Source of the DNA: Cyclina sinensis
Taxonomy: Eukaryota > Mollusca > Bivalvia > Venerida > Veneridae
Direction: 5' to 3'
Length of the DNA stretch: 64,000 nt
NCBI GenBank assembly: GCA_012932295.1
Contig: JAAONU010000004.1
Coordinates: 27,940,304 to 28,004,303 of the forward strand
The notes under the pieces were generated by a model. The model ran no database searches, was not told the origin of the DNA, and worked only from the letters and a program-made list of their open reading frames with translations. Of this stretch, positions 34,185-46,574 are shown piece by piece. A program made the position numbers and the translations under genes. Position 1 is the first letter of the stretch; the number at the start of each line of letters is the position of its first letter.

Positions 34185-36366
34185 AAATCCCCTTCCGCAG
34201 CAGACATATATATATATAGAATATGTACTTCTTGACCCTTAACCATCCATGACCTTGATGTTGTGCCATGCATATTATAAGCATATAGGCACATTGACTG
34301 ATGACATCACACGCACCTGTTACCAAAATATAGCTGAACTACTGGTTGGCAAAGAGAACCAATATTTATATACATTTGATAGCAGCAGAATTTTTAACTT
34401 TAGATAACTTTTTTCTTTGTCAGCCGAATTTTAAGATTCTTATATCATCTGAAAGCTCTTTAAATTCATATTTTGAAAATATAAGCAGATTTTGAATTTT
34501 TGCTTTTAAAGAAGAAAACTAAACTAATTTATACTTGTCATTTCAGCATTTTTCTAGCAGCTCAGATGCACTATGTTTAACCATTTACAAATAAAAAAGT
34601 AAACTGTTTTGACAATTAACTTTTAAATATGTAAAATATTAGTTTACAGACCTTTAAATGATATAAATTATTGAATTATTTGATGAAAAATGACTTTGTA
34701 ACTGTAATTACAAAATTACTAAGTTTTGCATTTTTATCAACCGCCATGTTTTTGCCAACGTTAAAAAAGTTACCTGTTTCTCTTATCAGTTACTTGTTAC
34801 TTATAATAGATTTCAAAACAATAACATTCAACGTTCCTTTAGTCTCATGATAGTAATTATTTGTGCCAAGTTATTTAAATCTTCCATAAAGTCAAAAAGT
34901 TATGGAGAAAATTTAAGCTAGACCTTTGGGGTAGCAACCTGGAAGTTGGGTTCTGCACATCGTGTCAAAGTGGTGATCATTTGTGCAAAGTAATTAAAAA
35001 ACTTTTCGTAAGCCAAGTTAGTAAGTTATAGAGCAGACGTGAAATGTGGATGTTTGACCTTTAACTGTGACCTTGACCTTGAGGGTAGCAACCCAATTAT
35101 TGCGCTCTGCACATCGTCTCATAATGCTGATCACTTGTGCCAAGTTATTTCAAGATTTTTTTAGCGGTCTAAAAGTTATGGAGCGGACACGAAATGTAGA
35201 CTTTTAACACTTAACTTTTAAGTATGACCTTGACTTTTGGTGTAGCAACCCAATTATTGTGCTCTGCACATTGCCTTATAGTTGTGATCACTTGTGCCAA
35301 ATTATTTTAAAAAAAAATTCAGCGGTTTAAAAGTTATGGAGTGGAAACGAAATGTAGACTTTTTAACACTTGACCTTTATGTATGACCTTGACCTTGGGA
35401 GTAGCAACCCAATTATTGCGTTCTGCACATCGTCTCATAATGGTGATCACTTGTGCCAAGTTATTTAAAAAAATGTTCAGCAGTTTAAAAGTTATGAAGC
35501 AGACACTAAAGTGTTACGGACGGACAGACGGACGGACAGACGGACAAATGTTGGGTTCTGCACATTGTGTCATAGTGGTGATCACTTGTGCAAAGTAATA
35601 AAACAACTTTTCATAAGCCAAGTTAGTTCAAAAAATTTCAGCAGTTTAAAAGTTATGGAGCGGAAACGAAAGTATTACGGACGGACGGACAGATGTTGGG
35701 TTCTGCACATTGTGTCATAGTGGTGACCATTTGTGCAAAGCAATAAAAAAAACTTTTTGTATGCAAAGTTAGTAAGTTATAGAGCAGACGTGAAATGTGG
35801 ATATTTCACCTTTAACTGTAACTGTGACCTTGTGAGAAGCAACCCAATTATTGCGCTCTGCACATCGTCTCATAATGTTGATCACTTGTGCCAAGTTATT
35901 TCAAAAAAAATTTCAGCGGTTTAAAAGTTATGGAGCAGACACGAAATGTAGACTTTTAACACTTGACCTTTAAGTGTGACTTTGACTTTGGGGTAGCAAC
36001 CCAATTATTGCGCTCTGCACACATCGTCTCATAATGGTGATCACTTGTGCCAAGTTATTTCAAAAAAAAATTCAGCGGTTTAAAAGTTATGGAGCGGACA
36101 CAAAATGTAGACTTTTAACACTTGACCTTTAAGTGTGACCTTGACCTTGGGGGTAGCAACCCAATTATTGCGCTCTGCACATCGTCTCATAATACATGAT
36201 CACTTGTGCCAAGTTATTTCAAGATTTGTTTAGCGGTTTTAAAGTTATGGAGCAGACACGAAAGTGTTACAGACGGACAGACGGCCGGACGGAGGGACGG
36301 ACGGACGGACTGACAGACGGAGGCCATTCCTATAATCCCCTCCCCGCTTTGCGGAAGGGGATTAAT
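34185..36366. mobile_element. 2.2-kb TIR element with about nine 158-bp core repeats
   Basis: The ends are inverted: AATCCCCTTCCGCA at 34186-34199 and TGCGGAAGGGGATT at 36350-36363. The right end also folds into a hairpin (36334-36363). The core is a tandem array of 157-160 bp units marked by GCAACCCAATTATTG at 35088, 35245, 35404, 35839, 35996 and 36156, with more diverged units (GTTGGGTTCTGCACAT) between. GGACGGACGGAC tracts punctuate it. No protein is encoded. It resembles, in layout only, bivalve elements with ~160-bp core repeats. Confidence 0.75.
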
Positions 36367-36461
36367 AATAAACACAAAAAGAACAAGCAAATATGACAGG
36401 AAAAATGACAAAGTGAGATAATTCAAAATGTAAATAAGATGGAATTATGATTCTTGAGCAC

Positions 36462-36755
36462 TGTACTCCGCCTCATCAGCAACAACCTATAGTCCAAGTT
36501 TGAAGCCAATCCCATGTTTACTTTGTGAGAAAATGGCCGGACAAGGAAAACTGAGAAGGGGAGATAACTCAATAATTGGCATGGCTAGGCTAATGGTTCT
36601 TGTCCATTGCACTTCAGCTTATCGCCATCAAGCTATATTCCAAGTTTGGTGTTAATGCCTTGTATACTTTTGGAGTTATGCTCCGGACAAAATGGGGACG
36701 GACACACGGACGGACGGACGATTCGATAACTATATGCCTCCTTGTGGGGGCATAA
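36462..36755. repeat. small dispersed repeat ending in a GGACGG tract
   Basis: It runs from the CACTGTACTCCGCCTCATC block to CACGGACGGACGGACG and TATGCCTCCTTGTGGGGGCA. Two internal blocks (CAAGTTTGAAGCCAAT and CAAGTTTGGTGTTAAT) mark about two tandem subunits. It directly follows the 2.2-kb TIR element. Confidence 0.55.
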
Positions 36756-38975
36756 AATGGTTTTATATGTATTGAATTATTTTAGTTATGAATAGCATAT
36801 CAAGAATTGGCATAACAACGAATGTATTGAGAATAGAATTTCATTCAGTCGTTTGCGCTATAGTGCTGTACTGAAATACTTCGATAACTTTCTACGTGCG
36901 CTCAGTACATTCAGAAACCTGACAAAGGAAACGAAAACAAATAATTATGCGTAATGTGCGTACTTTTATCCCTAGTTAGATAAAATCGTGACAATAGTGT
37001 CTCATTTTGTTCAAACTGGGCTACAATTTCAGGATATTTCTTTATCATGCAATGTAAATACTGCGTCATAAAACCGAAACGTTCAGAGAAGGTGCATCAT
37101 GCGACTTAGATGTAACCTGTTGTCCTTATGTAAGTGATTACTTTACATCTCACGTTTGTGTGTTATAATACAATCTTGAACAAAGTTAGTTTCGCTTAAC
37201 TTGATGTTATTTTATTTTTCCTTTCCTCGGATTACAGACCATTTCCATTTAACAGCAAATTCGTGTTGCTAATTACATAACATATAAATAGTTGATGTCA
37301 TCTAACCTGGAGTCGAAAATATATTTGGAAAACAAATATACAGCGCAATTAAAGTCTGCTGTGTTAAATTTCGATCGTAAATTCAAACTTTTGTTAATAC
37401 TCTCCTGCCAGATAAGGGCGGGAAATGTTGTAATTGCCTCCATTTCTACGGTGGTCCAAATAATTTGTCTTGAGAGTAACTTAGTAACACTTTAACTGAT
37501 TAAGTTCACATTTTGAGGCTAGTAAGATGACATTGTGGAGAAGTGCAGAGTTGAAAAATCATAACGCAACCCTTCCCTATCTGCAGAGTAATTGCCCTTT
37601 TATGTGAGTGTTGTCTAGAGCATACACTGACTGGAAACTTTACAGATGTGTCGAGTAAAAGGACTGTAACACTTCCTTGGCTATTGTCTGAGATGTTCAG
37701 CCTTGTTGATTATAATCATGTCCGTAGTGTAACTTTGTAACTTTGAAACTTGAGCTAGTTTCCTGGGGAAAACTGCAGATCAAAAGAACCATTACTCAAT
37801 CGTGTCTGCTCGGACAGTTATTGCTCATTTCCAGTTGATATTTTGACCCAATCATACCTCTATAAATCTTTTTTGTGTACTGCCTTTACACTTTAAGGCT
37901 AAGTAGATAACATTGATGAAAAGTGCAAGACATAGACACTTTTAACTGTCGTTGCTGTTGGCAGAGTTAGTATTCTTTGTCAATTTTTACAAAAGATTAC
38001 CGTTGGATCTAATTTTTCTATTTATTGGGTTCTTACCTTCACCAAGTAAAAATATAATGCTTCAGTTTTAATTTCCATTTCGATAATTTAGCCCTTTTGT
38101 GTCACTTTCTGATACAGTGTTGGAGAGGAATATTATGGTGTATACAAAATATTTAAAATACCACAGTTATGACCCTTGGGCATTTTAATATTGTCTATCT
38201 GCAAAGATTAAAGACAGCCTGATGAATAGTTATGTATATATGAACTAATGCTCAACAATTTTAAGAAAAACAAGAAAAAGTATATTAAAGGGAGTTAATA
38301 GATTAAGCTTGTATTAACAATATCGGAGTTATGGTGTTATTAGTTTTTCCTAAGCTTTGCATAATTTATTTACTCAATGAATATCTTGTCTCTTACTAAT
38401 GTCCATGAAAATCACTTTGATGTCCTTCTTTTCGTGTTGGGATGGGGGCACAAAGGGCTCTTGTTACATTTAAGATATATTTATCGGGTTTCATTGCATA
38501 TACATGCGTCCTTCTAAGGGGTTTCGGGTAACTTTCTACAAAGTGATTCGGCCAAAGTACATCTGCACTGCATTCATACATTTTATTCTGTCAGTATATG
38601 ATGACATAAGCAACGGGAGAAAAGGCAATGGTCACAAGTCTTGTAAGCCATGGGTTTGTCAAGGGGTGGAAATTTAGACATCGTTAAAAACAATATATAT
38701 TTGGTTTTCCTATTTCATTCAATATCAGATTCAATGAATTACTATGCATTTTTCAGTTTGGTTGATATACCCCTTTCTAAAAAATGCATCTCACATAGGT
38801 ATGTATCTGTTTTCTTAATTATTTCATAAATAAACCGGAAAATGTAAAAATATACTTAATAAAATTAAAAGCTATCTAGGTACATATTCTTGTGTTAGAG
38901 AAATTTAACGAGACGAATTGGTATTCTTTTCATATGGAATCTGAGTAAATATAGCTAAAATATTTTACATTACAG
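36756..38975. other. spacer upstream of paralogue B
   Basis: The signal-peptide exon of paralogue B should lie here or further upstream and end in phase 1. One phase-compatible candidate (ATG at 37099, donor GTAAGT at 37130) encodes only MRLRCNLLSL and is not convincing. No other gene is seen. Confidence 0.4.
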
Positions 38976-39055
38976 CGGCTCTGGAGTGCTACAGCTGTTC
39001 TAACGTCAGTGACCTACATAACTGTTCTCTTAGCCTACAATGTACATCCGATCAG
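38976..39055 (+). CDS. paralogue B exon: Ly6/uPAR-like part 1
   Basis: 80 nt, phase 1 in and phase 0 out. It encodes ALECYSCSNV...HNCS...QCTSDQ. Its last 24 bases and the GTATGT donor lie inside a 49-bp perfect tandem duplication, so a second identical donor exists at 39105. Confidence 0.83.
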
Positions 39056-40051
39056 GTATGTGTTAGGACAGTACAATACCAGCCTACAATGTACATCCGA
39101 TCAGGTATGTGTTAGGACAGTACAATACTAAGACGGCAGATCATTCGAAAAAGTTTGCATCTTAATGTAGTCCTGTCATGTATGTATTCCTTGAGATTTC
39201 TCATTAATATGCGGTTTTCCTCGAAGAATACTTAAAATATCAAGGTCATGACCTATTTATGAGACTTAACCTTGACATTTGTGTTTTCTTGATTTAGTGA
39301 AGAATTCGTTTCCTTTCTGTATTATCATTTGTCTTTATTTCAGATATGCTTCCAGGACTCGATTTCCGTTGACCAGTCAAAAGTTTATACTCTGGGCTGC
39401 ATAGATAAACAGGTACTTTGTTTATAATTAAACATCTTAAAACATAAATGCTTTTGCATTCTAGAAACTTATAAGATTTTTAAAAATTTAAATGTAGATA
39501 AATGACAAATGTTAAATAACTTTCGAATTTTGAAAGTGCGACTAAGTAGCACAGTCATAACAATACTGATTATATAGACCTAATTGCTTCCTATATCTCC
39601 AAAATAACCTCTTGTCATATTTCAGTAATAAAGATTAAATCAAGAATTAAATGCTTACGATCAAATTGTCAAAAGACTTTTACTTAAATTTGCTTTAGCA
39701 ATGTGGCATACAATCAAGCGGGGCATCTCAGTTGGTTGGCAGAGACGTCTCAAAACGACAAAGTGACCACTGTCATGAATGCTGCAGCACACACCACTGC
39801 AACAAACAGCTTTGTTTCCATAAACGTATGACTTTTTTATGTTATTTAGCCTCATTTAAAGCAGACGCATTTATATTACATTGCAGCTTATTTTATTTAT
39901 CATAATATATAAAAAGTAACACATGTTTTCTTTTTTATCAAAGATTTTAACTTGAAAGTGTTTACTTAGAAGAGAAAAAACAATTTGTTTATTTGACTGT
40001 TTGTTTAATAAATGATTGACTGACTGACTGACTGACTGACTGACTACTGAC

Positions 40052-40091
<40 letters not shown>

Positions 40092-43000
40092 AAGTTTATT
40101 TTTTCAGCCTCAGCCTGCATAGATGATGCTAAAATTGACTGTGCTTTCCTGAACACTGTGACAAATATTTGCCAGGATATTCACCATGCTAAGACAATAT
40201 GTCCAAAGTTTTGTGATCTCTGCTCTCTAGGTATCAAATGTTTTTTTTATCTTTAATTGTTGTCTAAGTCTTGCCTTTAAAACATCTTCAATGTCTAGTG
40301 AAGCTTCTTTTTTATAAACACTTGAGACAGATTCTCAAACCTGCCCGAAAGAATACTAGGAAACACATGGAATTTAACAACAAATTAAAGAATCGCCTTT
40401 CGAAAGAAATAAATATTTAAGCAAATTATTTATGACATGTAATGTTTTTTTAAGTTGACGGTATGTGGTCTCTGTGGACCGCGTGGTCCGGATGTGACGT
40501 CACATGTGAGTTTGGTACACAAACACGGACAAGATCTTGCACAAATCCTCCGCCTTCGAATGGCGGCCTGGACTGTTCGGGGAATTCAACAGATGTGAAA
40601 GAATGCCAAAAACAACCTTGTCCTGGTCTGTATCAACAGTGTTATGATTCATTATGGCACCCTTTGCGCTTTGATTATATCACTTTATACATCTTTTTCT
40701 GAGTTGCCGGTTTTGTTTTCAGTCTATTTATAAAATCGTTGTGTATGAAAAAGATACCTTGACTGAGCTTTCAGCAGTCATGTGTTGTCTTTTTCTTTGT
40801 GTTTATCCTTTTCTCATTTCTTCCTGTCCTCTTTCTTTTATTTCAAATTTTCTACGCCATAATTTATCACGTAATCTATCAAAACAAGGATACAGTTTAA
40901 CATATATCTCATAATGTAAATAATTAAATATTTACTGTAAACCGACCTTTTCATTTAAGAAACCTATGTAAAGTCTAACGTATTTGAAGGAACAAATAAT
41001 GGAAAGTTTAAAGAGATAGAATTATTGATCATTTTAAATACAGTGTTTCGATATTCGTTACATTTAATTAACAGTTTTTGCGTGAAATAGTTGTGATATT
41101 AAGCATTCATAGCCTGTCCAGGTTTAGGAGACTTCTTCAATTTTATACACTTCCAAGAGAAGTGAAGTCATTAAAATTTGAAAATACAGTGCTGTGGAAC
41201 TATAATTTATTTATATTGTTTTACTATTTTGACATTGACGTTGCTTTAGTTTTCAACAATAACTTGAAAAACTTAAACGTCAAACACTAATTAGAATACG
41301 ACGTACTGGTACATGTACTTTTAAAATAGACGTCAATACAGCGTCAAGCCGCCACTGGGTGATTTGGTGGATATAACGCTGAACTGCGGTAGAATATTGT
41401 TCCATTGTGGTAAAAAGTTAACACTGAAGTCAACAATAAAAGTCATGTTTTTACCTTTTAATCATGTTTTTTTTTCATAAACGGTGTTACAGTTCACATG
41501 ATAAATATGATATTTATGGTGGCTTTTCAGCAATCTGAGTGCAAAGCTACGTTTTGTACTTTTGTTTTACCCTGGACCACTCTTTTAAACTGCTTTCAAT
41601 AATACGTTACCTTTAATACCTTTAAAAAAAATCTGTTTCTACTGTTATCGTACAAACCGCCTGTTGTTATTCTGAATGCTGGAAAAAATTATAACAGCGG
41701 TTTTGTGAACGCAAACACGCACGATTGTTCTGAAACCGTAGAAAAATCATTCCGCGAATATCTTTAAGCGACTGCATGAAATATTTGAATTTTGTTATAA
41801 ATCATTTCCACCGCATCCAAGCGATATCTCTACCTCATCACCTGGAAAAGTTTGATAACCTACATAATTGCAAAATATTACGTGTTATTATAATCATCGA
41901 AACCATCAAATTAGGACATTTGACTGAAAACGATCCAGAAGGCATAACACGTGCAATTTTAATGGTGGTGTAAATGACTAAATGATATAAAGTAATGTTG
42001 TACATGGTATTTTTTATTGAAAATAATCACAAAATAATGGCCCTTTAAAATTCCATTCAGCTTATATATTAAACAAAACCGATAAATGAGACAAAAAGGC
42101 AACATGAATTAACATTATTTAAAAGCTCAAAACAAGAATATCATATATTTTAGCCTTTACAAATGTATGTCAATTGTTATCTTCTTAGTACATGGTGGAT
42201 GGTCACTTTGGTCAGGTTGGGAGACCTGTTCAGTTACCTGTGATATAGGAATACAGAAACGCCACCGTAACTGCTCTAACCCAAATCCTGACAGGTTCGG
42301 GAATCACTGCTTTGGCGACCCCGTCGATGTTCAAATATGTACACCAGGACCTTGTGCAAGTCAGTCATTAAAGATACATTTTTCTAGTAATTTTTATTTA
42401 AAATAAAATCGATGACAAATAAAATTCTTTATATATAACGTATATACAATGTAAAGGGATTGATAGAATTACAAGTTGATTACTGTCAAAACTGGAAATA
42501 TACTGAACTGAACAGCGTTAAGTCGTATAATAAAGGGCTTTACAAAAAACAACGGGATTAGGTAATGGTCTCCATCCGTTTGAAACTTTAGTTCTGGGAG
42601 GTGGGGGGACTTTGGAATCTTTAACTGTATTGTCTTGAAATATTAAGAACAGTTAAATTCAGATCGATAAGAAATGCAGATCACATTTAAGATATTAAAT
42701 TGCAACATGTCTGCCTTTTGATTAACTTTTTTAATTGGCCGGACTATAGCTCTGTAACTCTTCAACATATTGACTTCGACTATATAGATGTCGCTGCGTA
42801 GACGTACATAAGTATATTCCATCATTTTTTTTTGCAGAGTTAAATTTTTTTGTATACTTGTTTACCTTGAATTATTCAATTCAAGATTCATTCCCTAGAA
42901 TCAAGGGTATTCTGATTTCGTATTCTTTCAAATCGGGTAAATGTGAATGGTATTAATTATTATCCGATGTCAAAGTGTCAGAAAAAAACATCTTAGCACA

Positions 43001-46000
43001 ACAGATAAACTGAAAACAAGTTGTTTGTCGGTCATTTAAAGTGAATTATTCAATAAGACCGTATGAAGTTTCTTTTTAATAACTCGTACAGAACATTTGC
43101 AATGTTCAAGCAATACAGAACATGTAAAAACATGTTTAAGCCCTCCGTTATCTCTTTTGTACCTTCGAGATATATTTTCCTAATCACCGATGATGACAAG
43201 ATTACAAGATTTACAAGATTTATTTCAACGTAATTCAAGGCAATCGGCCCAAATACACAATACTGTGGCAAAGAAATATACAACAGTGTCACAATTTTGC
43301 AATACAACGTATATATTATACATCGAAAAGCAAGAAAACAAGAAAATTGAGCATAGTCCACATTTCTATATTTAGCACTCTTTATAATTATGTTTATTAA
43401 TCCCTGTTAATTTCAGTCGTAAGTTTTGTTACATACAATGCTAAACTTCTTATTGTTAAATGATGATGGCATTAACTTCGTTAACATATCAAATAACAAC
43501 CGACAAACATTTGTAGTAGCGAAAGAAACCACTGCAAGGTCTCATATATGAAACAGATGTTGTGGTGTAAACCACTGTCAGGTCTCATATATGAAACAGA
43601 TGTTGTGGTGTAAACCACTGCAAGGTCTCATATATGAAACAGATTTTATGGTGTAAACCACTGCAAGGTCTCATATATGAAACAGATGTTGTGGTGTAAA
43701 CCACTGCAAGGTCTCATATATAAAACAGATGTTGTGGTGTAAACCACTGTAAGGTCTCATATATGAAACAGATGTTGTGGTGTAAACCACTGTAAGGTTT
43801 CATATATGAAACAGATGTTGTGGTGTAAAAAAACCATTTAAATGTAGTCTGACTGTTGAAAAAGGACTCTTCAAGCGTTTTATGGAAAATAAAGTTAGGT
43901 TTTTTGAGCTCAGGTTGAGCAAAATGTTTTGTGATCACTCTGTTTACGTCCTGCCTCGGTTGTTGTCAACCTTTACTCTTTTACTTAAAAAATATCTCCT
44001 CCTAAACGACCATCAAAATCAAACAATCTTAGCAGAGATGTTTCTTACATGAAGCTCCACCAAACTTGTTCAAAGAATTCTATTCCATAGAGAAATTTAT
44101 TGAAACAAAAATTTTCTTGTATGAGACGACCAGGCACAAAGCTCTGAAATTTGTTGTGTACCATTGTTTAATGTACCTTACTTTTTTTGTTCAAACCATG
44201 TCCTTATGGTCTCTGTCGCAAGATGAGACTTCTGAAATAGGTGAGAACTATTATCTTGTGGTACTTCACCTATACTGTTCAAATTACGCCCCCTTCAACA
44301 AGTATGGAAAAAAATGTACACATCTTCTTCTCTAAAACTGAGCCATAAAATTTGGTTTGAAGTATTGTCTAGTGGACATCTATCAAGTTTGTATCTTCAA
44401 GTTATGTTCCTAGGGTCACTATAAGCCCCGGGCCGAAGGGTCACATGTTTTACTAAGAAATATGATTGAAATGTTATAAACTCTTCTTGCTTAAAACAAC
44501 ATGCCCAAGAGTTCTGAAATTTAGAATGAATCATTTTCCAGACTTCTACCAAGATTGTTCAAATTTTGCCACAGTCAGTTTTGCTTCCACCTCAGGTCTT
44601 AGACGCTTTACAGAGACTTAAACACTTAAAAAATTGTCAGAAGCTGTAAGGCTGAAACTTCTGAGATAAGGTTTGGGGCATTATCAAGCAAAATTCTACC
44701 AATAGTTTTCAAAGTGTGCTCCATTTATCATTTTTTGGTCTTTCCTGTAGGTTCATGCTTTACAAAGAAATATATGGGAAATCCTTCAAACTCCCCTCGT
44801 TTGAAACCACAAGGCTTAAATAGCTGAAATTCTGCGTGGTGCATAACCCAGTGGACCTCCAGTCTCTTATCTTCCCGCTTGGGCAGTTTGTGGCTCCATC
44901 TATGTTAACTTAAATGTTAAATGTTAGGAACTATAAGACTTTATTGTGTATTGATATCTTCTGAACCTCTGCCGACATTGTTCATATAAACTCCTAGGAT
45001 CATTTTGTCTGAACATATGCAAACATTTTTCTATTTTCATGAATCAAATAAATTAAAACTTTGATATTGGCTTGCAGCATTTTTTTAACATTGAAAATCC
45101 ATACGTTGCACTTATCATTTTAAGCAGACTAACTCAGGTGAGCAATTTAGGGCCGTCATGACCCTCGTGTTTCCTTACTTGTTCTCTGCGTTTACTTTTT
45201 CACATACTTGGGTCAATTTATAGAACAGTTAGATAGAGGGTAATAGGTTGGTGTCGAGAATGGCAAGGCAAGAAATTTATCTGGTGAGCAGAAAGGCAAG
45301 CCTCCGAGCCAGGAAAACTTTCTACATCCACAACACCCACCTTTTATTCTATTTAACCTGTCACATTCTTTCTTTTGCATTCTACCGACAAAAAAATATA
45401 AGCGTTGCATCGATACAAGTTTGATTAAAAGTTATCCGGCTAATCCCATGATCAGGTAACTGTATATCATGGTTACGTGACGTAACACCTTGTTATCGGT
45501 TCGAAATTGTTATTACATTTGTTTTTTTTTTTAAACAATCTGAATTGCAAAGCCAATTTTCATATATAATAACACTTTAAAATTAGATGGTGGCTGGTCG
45601 GCCTGGAGTGCTTGGACTGCTTGCAGTGCTTCGTGTGGTGGTGGTGTTCGGACTCAAACCAGAACCTGTACCAATCCTACACCATCTATAACTGGAAAAT
45701 ATTGTTCTGGAAAGGGCATACAAATTGTTCCCTGTAACAATAACTCTTGCAGTAAGTAGCCATTTTCAAATTTTTATTTAGAAATGCAGAAGAGCTCGAA
45801 TGTCTTTTACTCGTGGTTTATCATAAGGTGTGTTTGCATTGTAATATATTGCTAAAATGCAGTTTAAAGAAAGAAAACGTTACGTTCTGTCAGACAACTT
45901 CGAAACTAATGATCAAAGTGATTTTATTAATTCAGCAGCAATACAACTCATAGTTACTGAATGTTAGGTGTTCTTGTGCTACCGACATTTCTTACTGCTT

Positions 46001-46574
46001 GGTTGAGAATTGTTTCAAAGAAGAGGATCAGCTAAGCACATTACTGCTGGTCTCAGATTTTTTAAAGTGCTTTAAAATAGATTTGCCTGTCTAGGATAAG
46101 CAAACATATTTTAAGATGTATATTAATTTTGAGAATAAGCCTGACAGTTAAATATATTTTCCAGCTCCAAGTGTAGTTTTTAACGCCTACCAATTGTCAG
46201 ATCTGAGTCCAGCGGCTGGTCAAACTATGATATTTACTACAATTTTGATCAATGAAGGTAGCGCATACAGTAGCTCTACTGGAGCGTTTACGGCACCAGT
46301 TGAGGGAATATATTCATTTAGTGCACAGATATGCAACAGTGCTGGGAACGAATTATCTTTTGACATTAAGATAGGAAGTAGTACATACGCCTCCGCCTAC
46401 GAGAATGATTCAAGCTACAACGTGTGCTCTTCAGCTCAAACTTCAGCTAAGGTCAGAAGGAATGAAAAGGTGATTGTTCAATGGACACATGTAACCTACA
46501 ACACTACTTCCGTTTTACAAAGTTCAACATTTCGTAATTCCTTTAGCGGGATGTTAGTTCATGCAATACAATAG
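38976..46574 (+). CDS. paralogue B: Ly6/uPAR-like, ShKT, 3x TSP1, C1q secreted protein (5' exon missing)
   Basis: Eight exons join in one frame: 38976-39055, 39344-39412, 39699-39825, 40108-40230, 40455-40625, 42189-42359, 45587-45751 and 46165-46574, giving about 438 residues plus an unseen first exon. Exon lengths equal those of paralogue A, except the third LU exon (127 against 115 nt, four extra codons). All 12 LU, 6 ShKT and TSP1 cysteines are conserved. The C1q part looks roughly two-thirds identical by eye, so the duplication is old and both copies are under constraint. The gene ends TAG with an AATAAA 285 nt downstream. It lies tail-to-tail with the ten-Cys gene on the - strand. Function is unknown; an extracellular recognition or adhesion protein is the best inference. 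Confidence 0.86.
39032..39129. repeat. 49-bp tandem duplication spanning a splice donor
   Basis: Bases 39032-39080 and 39081-39129 are the same 49-mer, differing only in the last base. The unit includes the exon end (CCGATCAG) and donor GTATGTG. Use of the second donor would add 49 nt and shift the frame. Confidence 0.95.
39344..39412 (+). CDS. paralogue B exon: Ly6/uPAR-like part 2
   Basis: 69 nt, phase 0-0, after TTTATTTCAG. It encodes ICFQDSI...YTLGCIDKQ. Confidence 0.84.
39699..39825 (+). CDS. paralogue B exon: Ly6/uPAR-like part 3
   Basis: 127 nt, phase 0 in and phase 1 out. It encodes QCGIQSSG...HCHECCSTHHCNKQLC. It is four codons longer than in paralogue A, with the extra residues between the first two cysteines. 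Confidence 0.85.
40015..40091. repeat. (GACT)n-(GATT)n microsatellite
   Basis: GACT units pass into GATT units, ending about 16 bp before the ShKT exon's acceptor. Length changes here would alter the branch-point/acceptor spacing. Confidence 0.95.
40108..40230 (+). CDS. paralogue B exon: ShKT domain
   Basis: 123 nt, phase 1-1. It encodes ACIDDAKIDC...NIC...TICPKFCDLC, the same six-Cys spacing as in paralogue A. Confidence 0.86.
40455..40625 (+). CDS. paralogue B exon: TSP1 repeat 1
   Basis: 171 nt, phase 1-1. It encodes MWSLWTAWSGCDVTC...CTNPPP...KQPCP. The donor GTCTGT is weaker than usual, but phase and length match paralogue A. Confidence 0.9.
42189..42359 (+). CDS. paralogue B exon: TSP1 repeat 2
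   Basis: 171 nt, phase 1-1. It encodes GGWSLWSGWETCSVTC...CSNPNP...PGPCA, followed by the donor GTCAGT. Confidence 0.92.
43528..43832. repeat. 43-bp tandem repeat, 7 copies
   Basis: Units start ACCACTG at 43528, 43571, 43614, 43657, 43700, 43743 and 43786, exactly 43 bp apart and nearly identical. Each unit has ACCAC at one end, GTGGT near the other, and CATATATG in the middle, so it can fold. It lies in the intron between TSP1 exons 2 and 3 of paralogue B. Confidence 0.95.
44040..45172. repeat. dispersed bivalve-type repeat, about 1.1 kb
   Basis: Loosely repeated blocks (ATTCTACCAA, GGTCACTATAAG, TTCAAA-TATGCT) occur here. It ends with a hairpin reading AGGGCCGTCATGACCCT then CGTGTT, preceded by CAGGTGAGCAAT. 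This looks like the terminus of a dispersed element; family unassigned. It lies within the large intron of paralogue B. Confidence 0.5.
45587..45751 (+). CDS. paralogue B exon: TSP1 repeat 3
   Basis: 165 nt, phase 1-1. It encodes GGWSAWSAWTACSASC...TCTNPTP...CNNNSC. The terminal NNNSC creates a possible N-glycosylation site (NNS). Confidence 0.9.
46165..46574 (+). CDS. paralogue B terminal exon: C1q domain
   Basis: 410 nt, entering in phase 1 after TATTTTCCAG, stop TAG. It encodes VVFNAYQLSDLSP, TGAFTAPVEGIYSFSAQ, NEKVIVQW and FSGMLVHAIQ. It has the same length as the C1q exon of paralogue A. Confidence 0.94.

Noticed and set aside
37099..37129. Possible signal exon of paralogue B (ATG with a phase-1 GTAAGT donor)
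   Set aside because: It encodes only MRLRCNLLSL, too short and too weakly hydrophobic, and no homologous exon is seen upstream of paralogue A.
43528..43832. CRISPR-like regular repeat
   Set aside because: Units are directly contiguous with no unique spacers, in an intron of an animal gene. It is a simple minisatellite.
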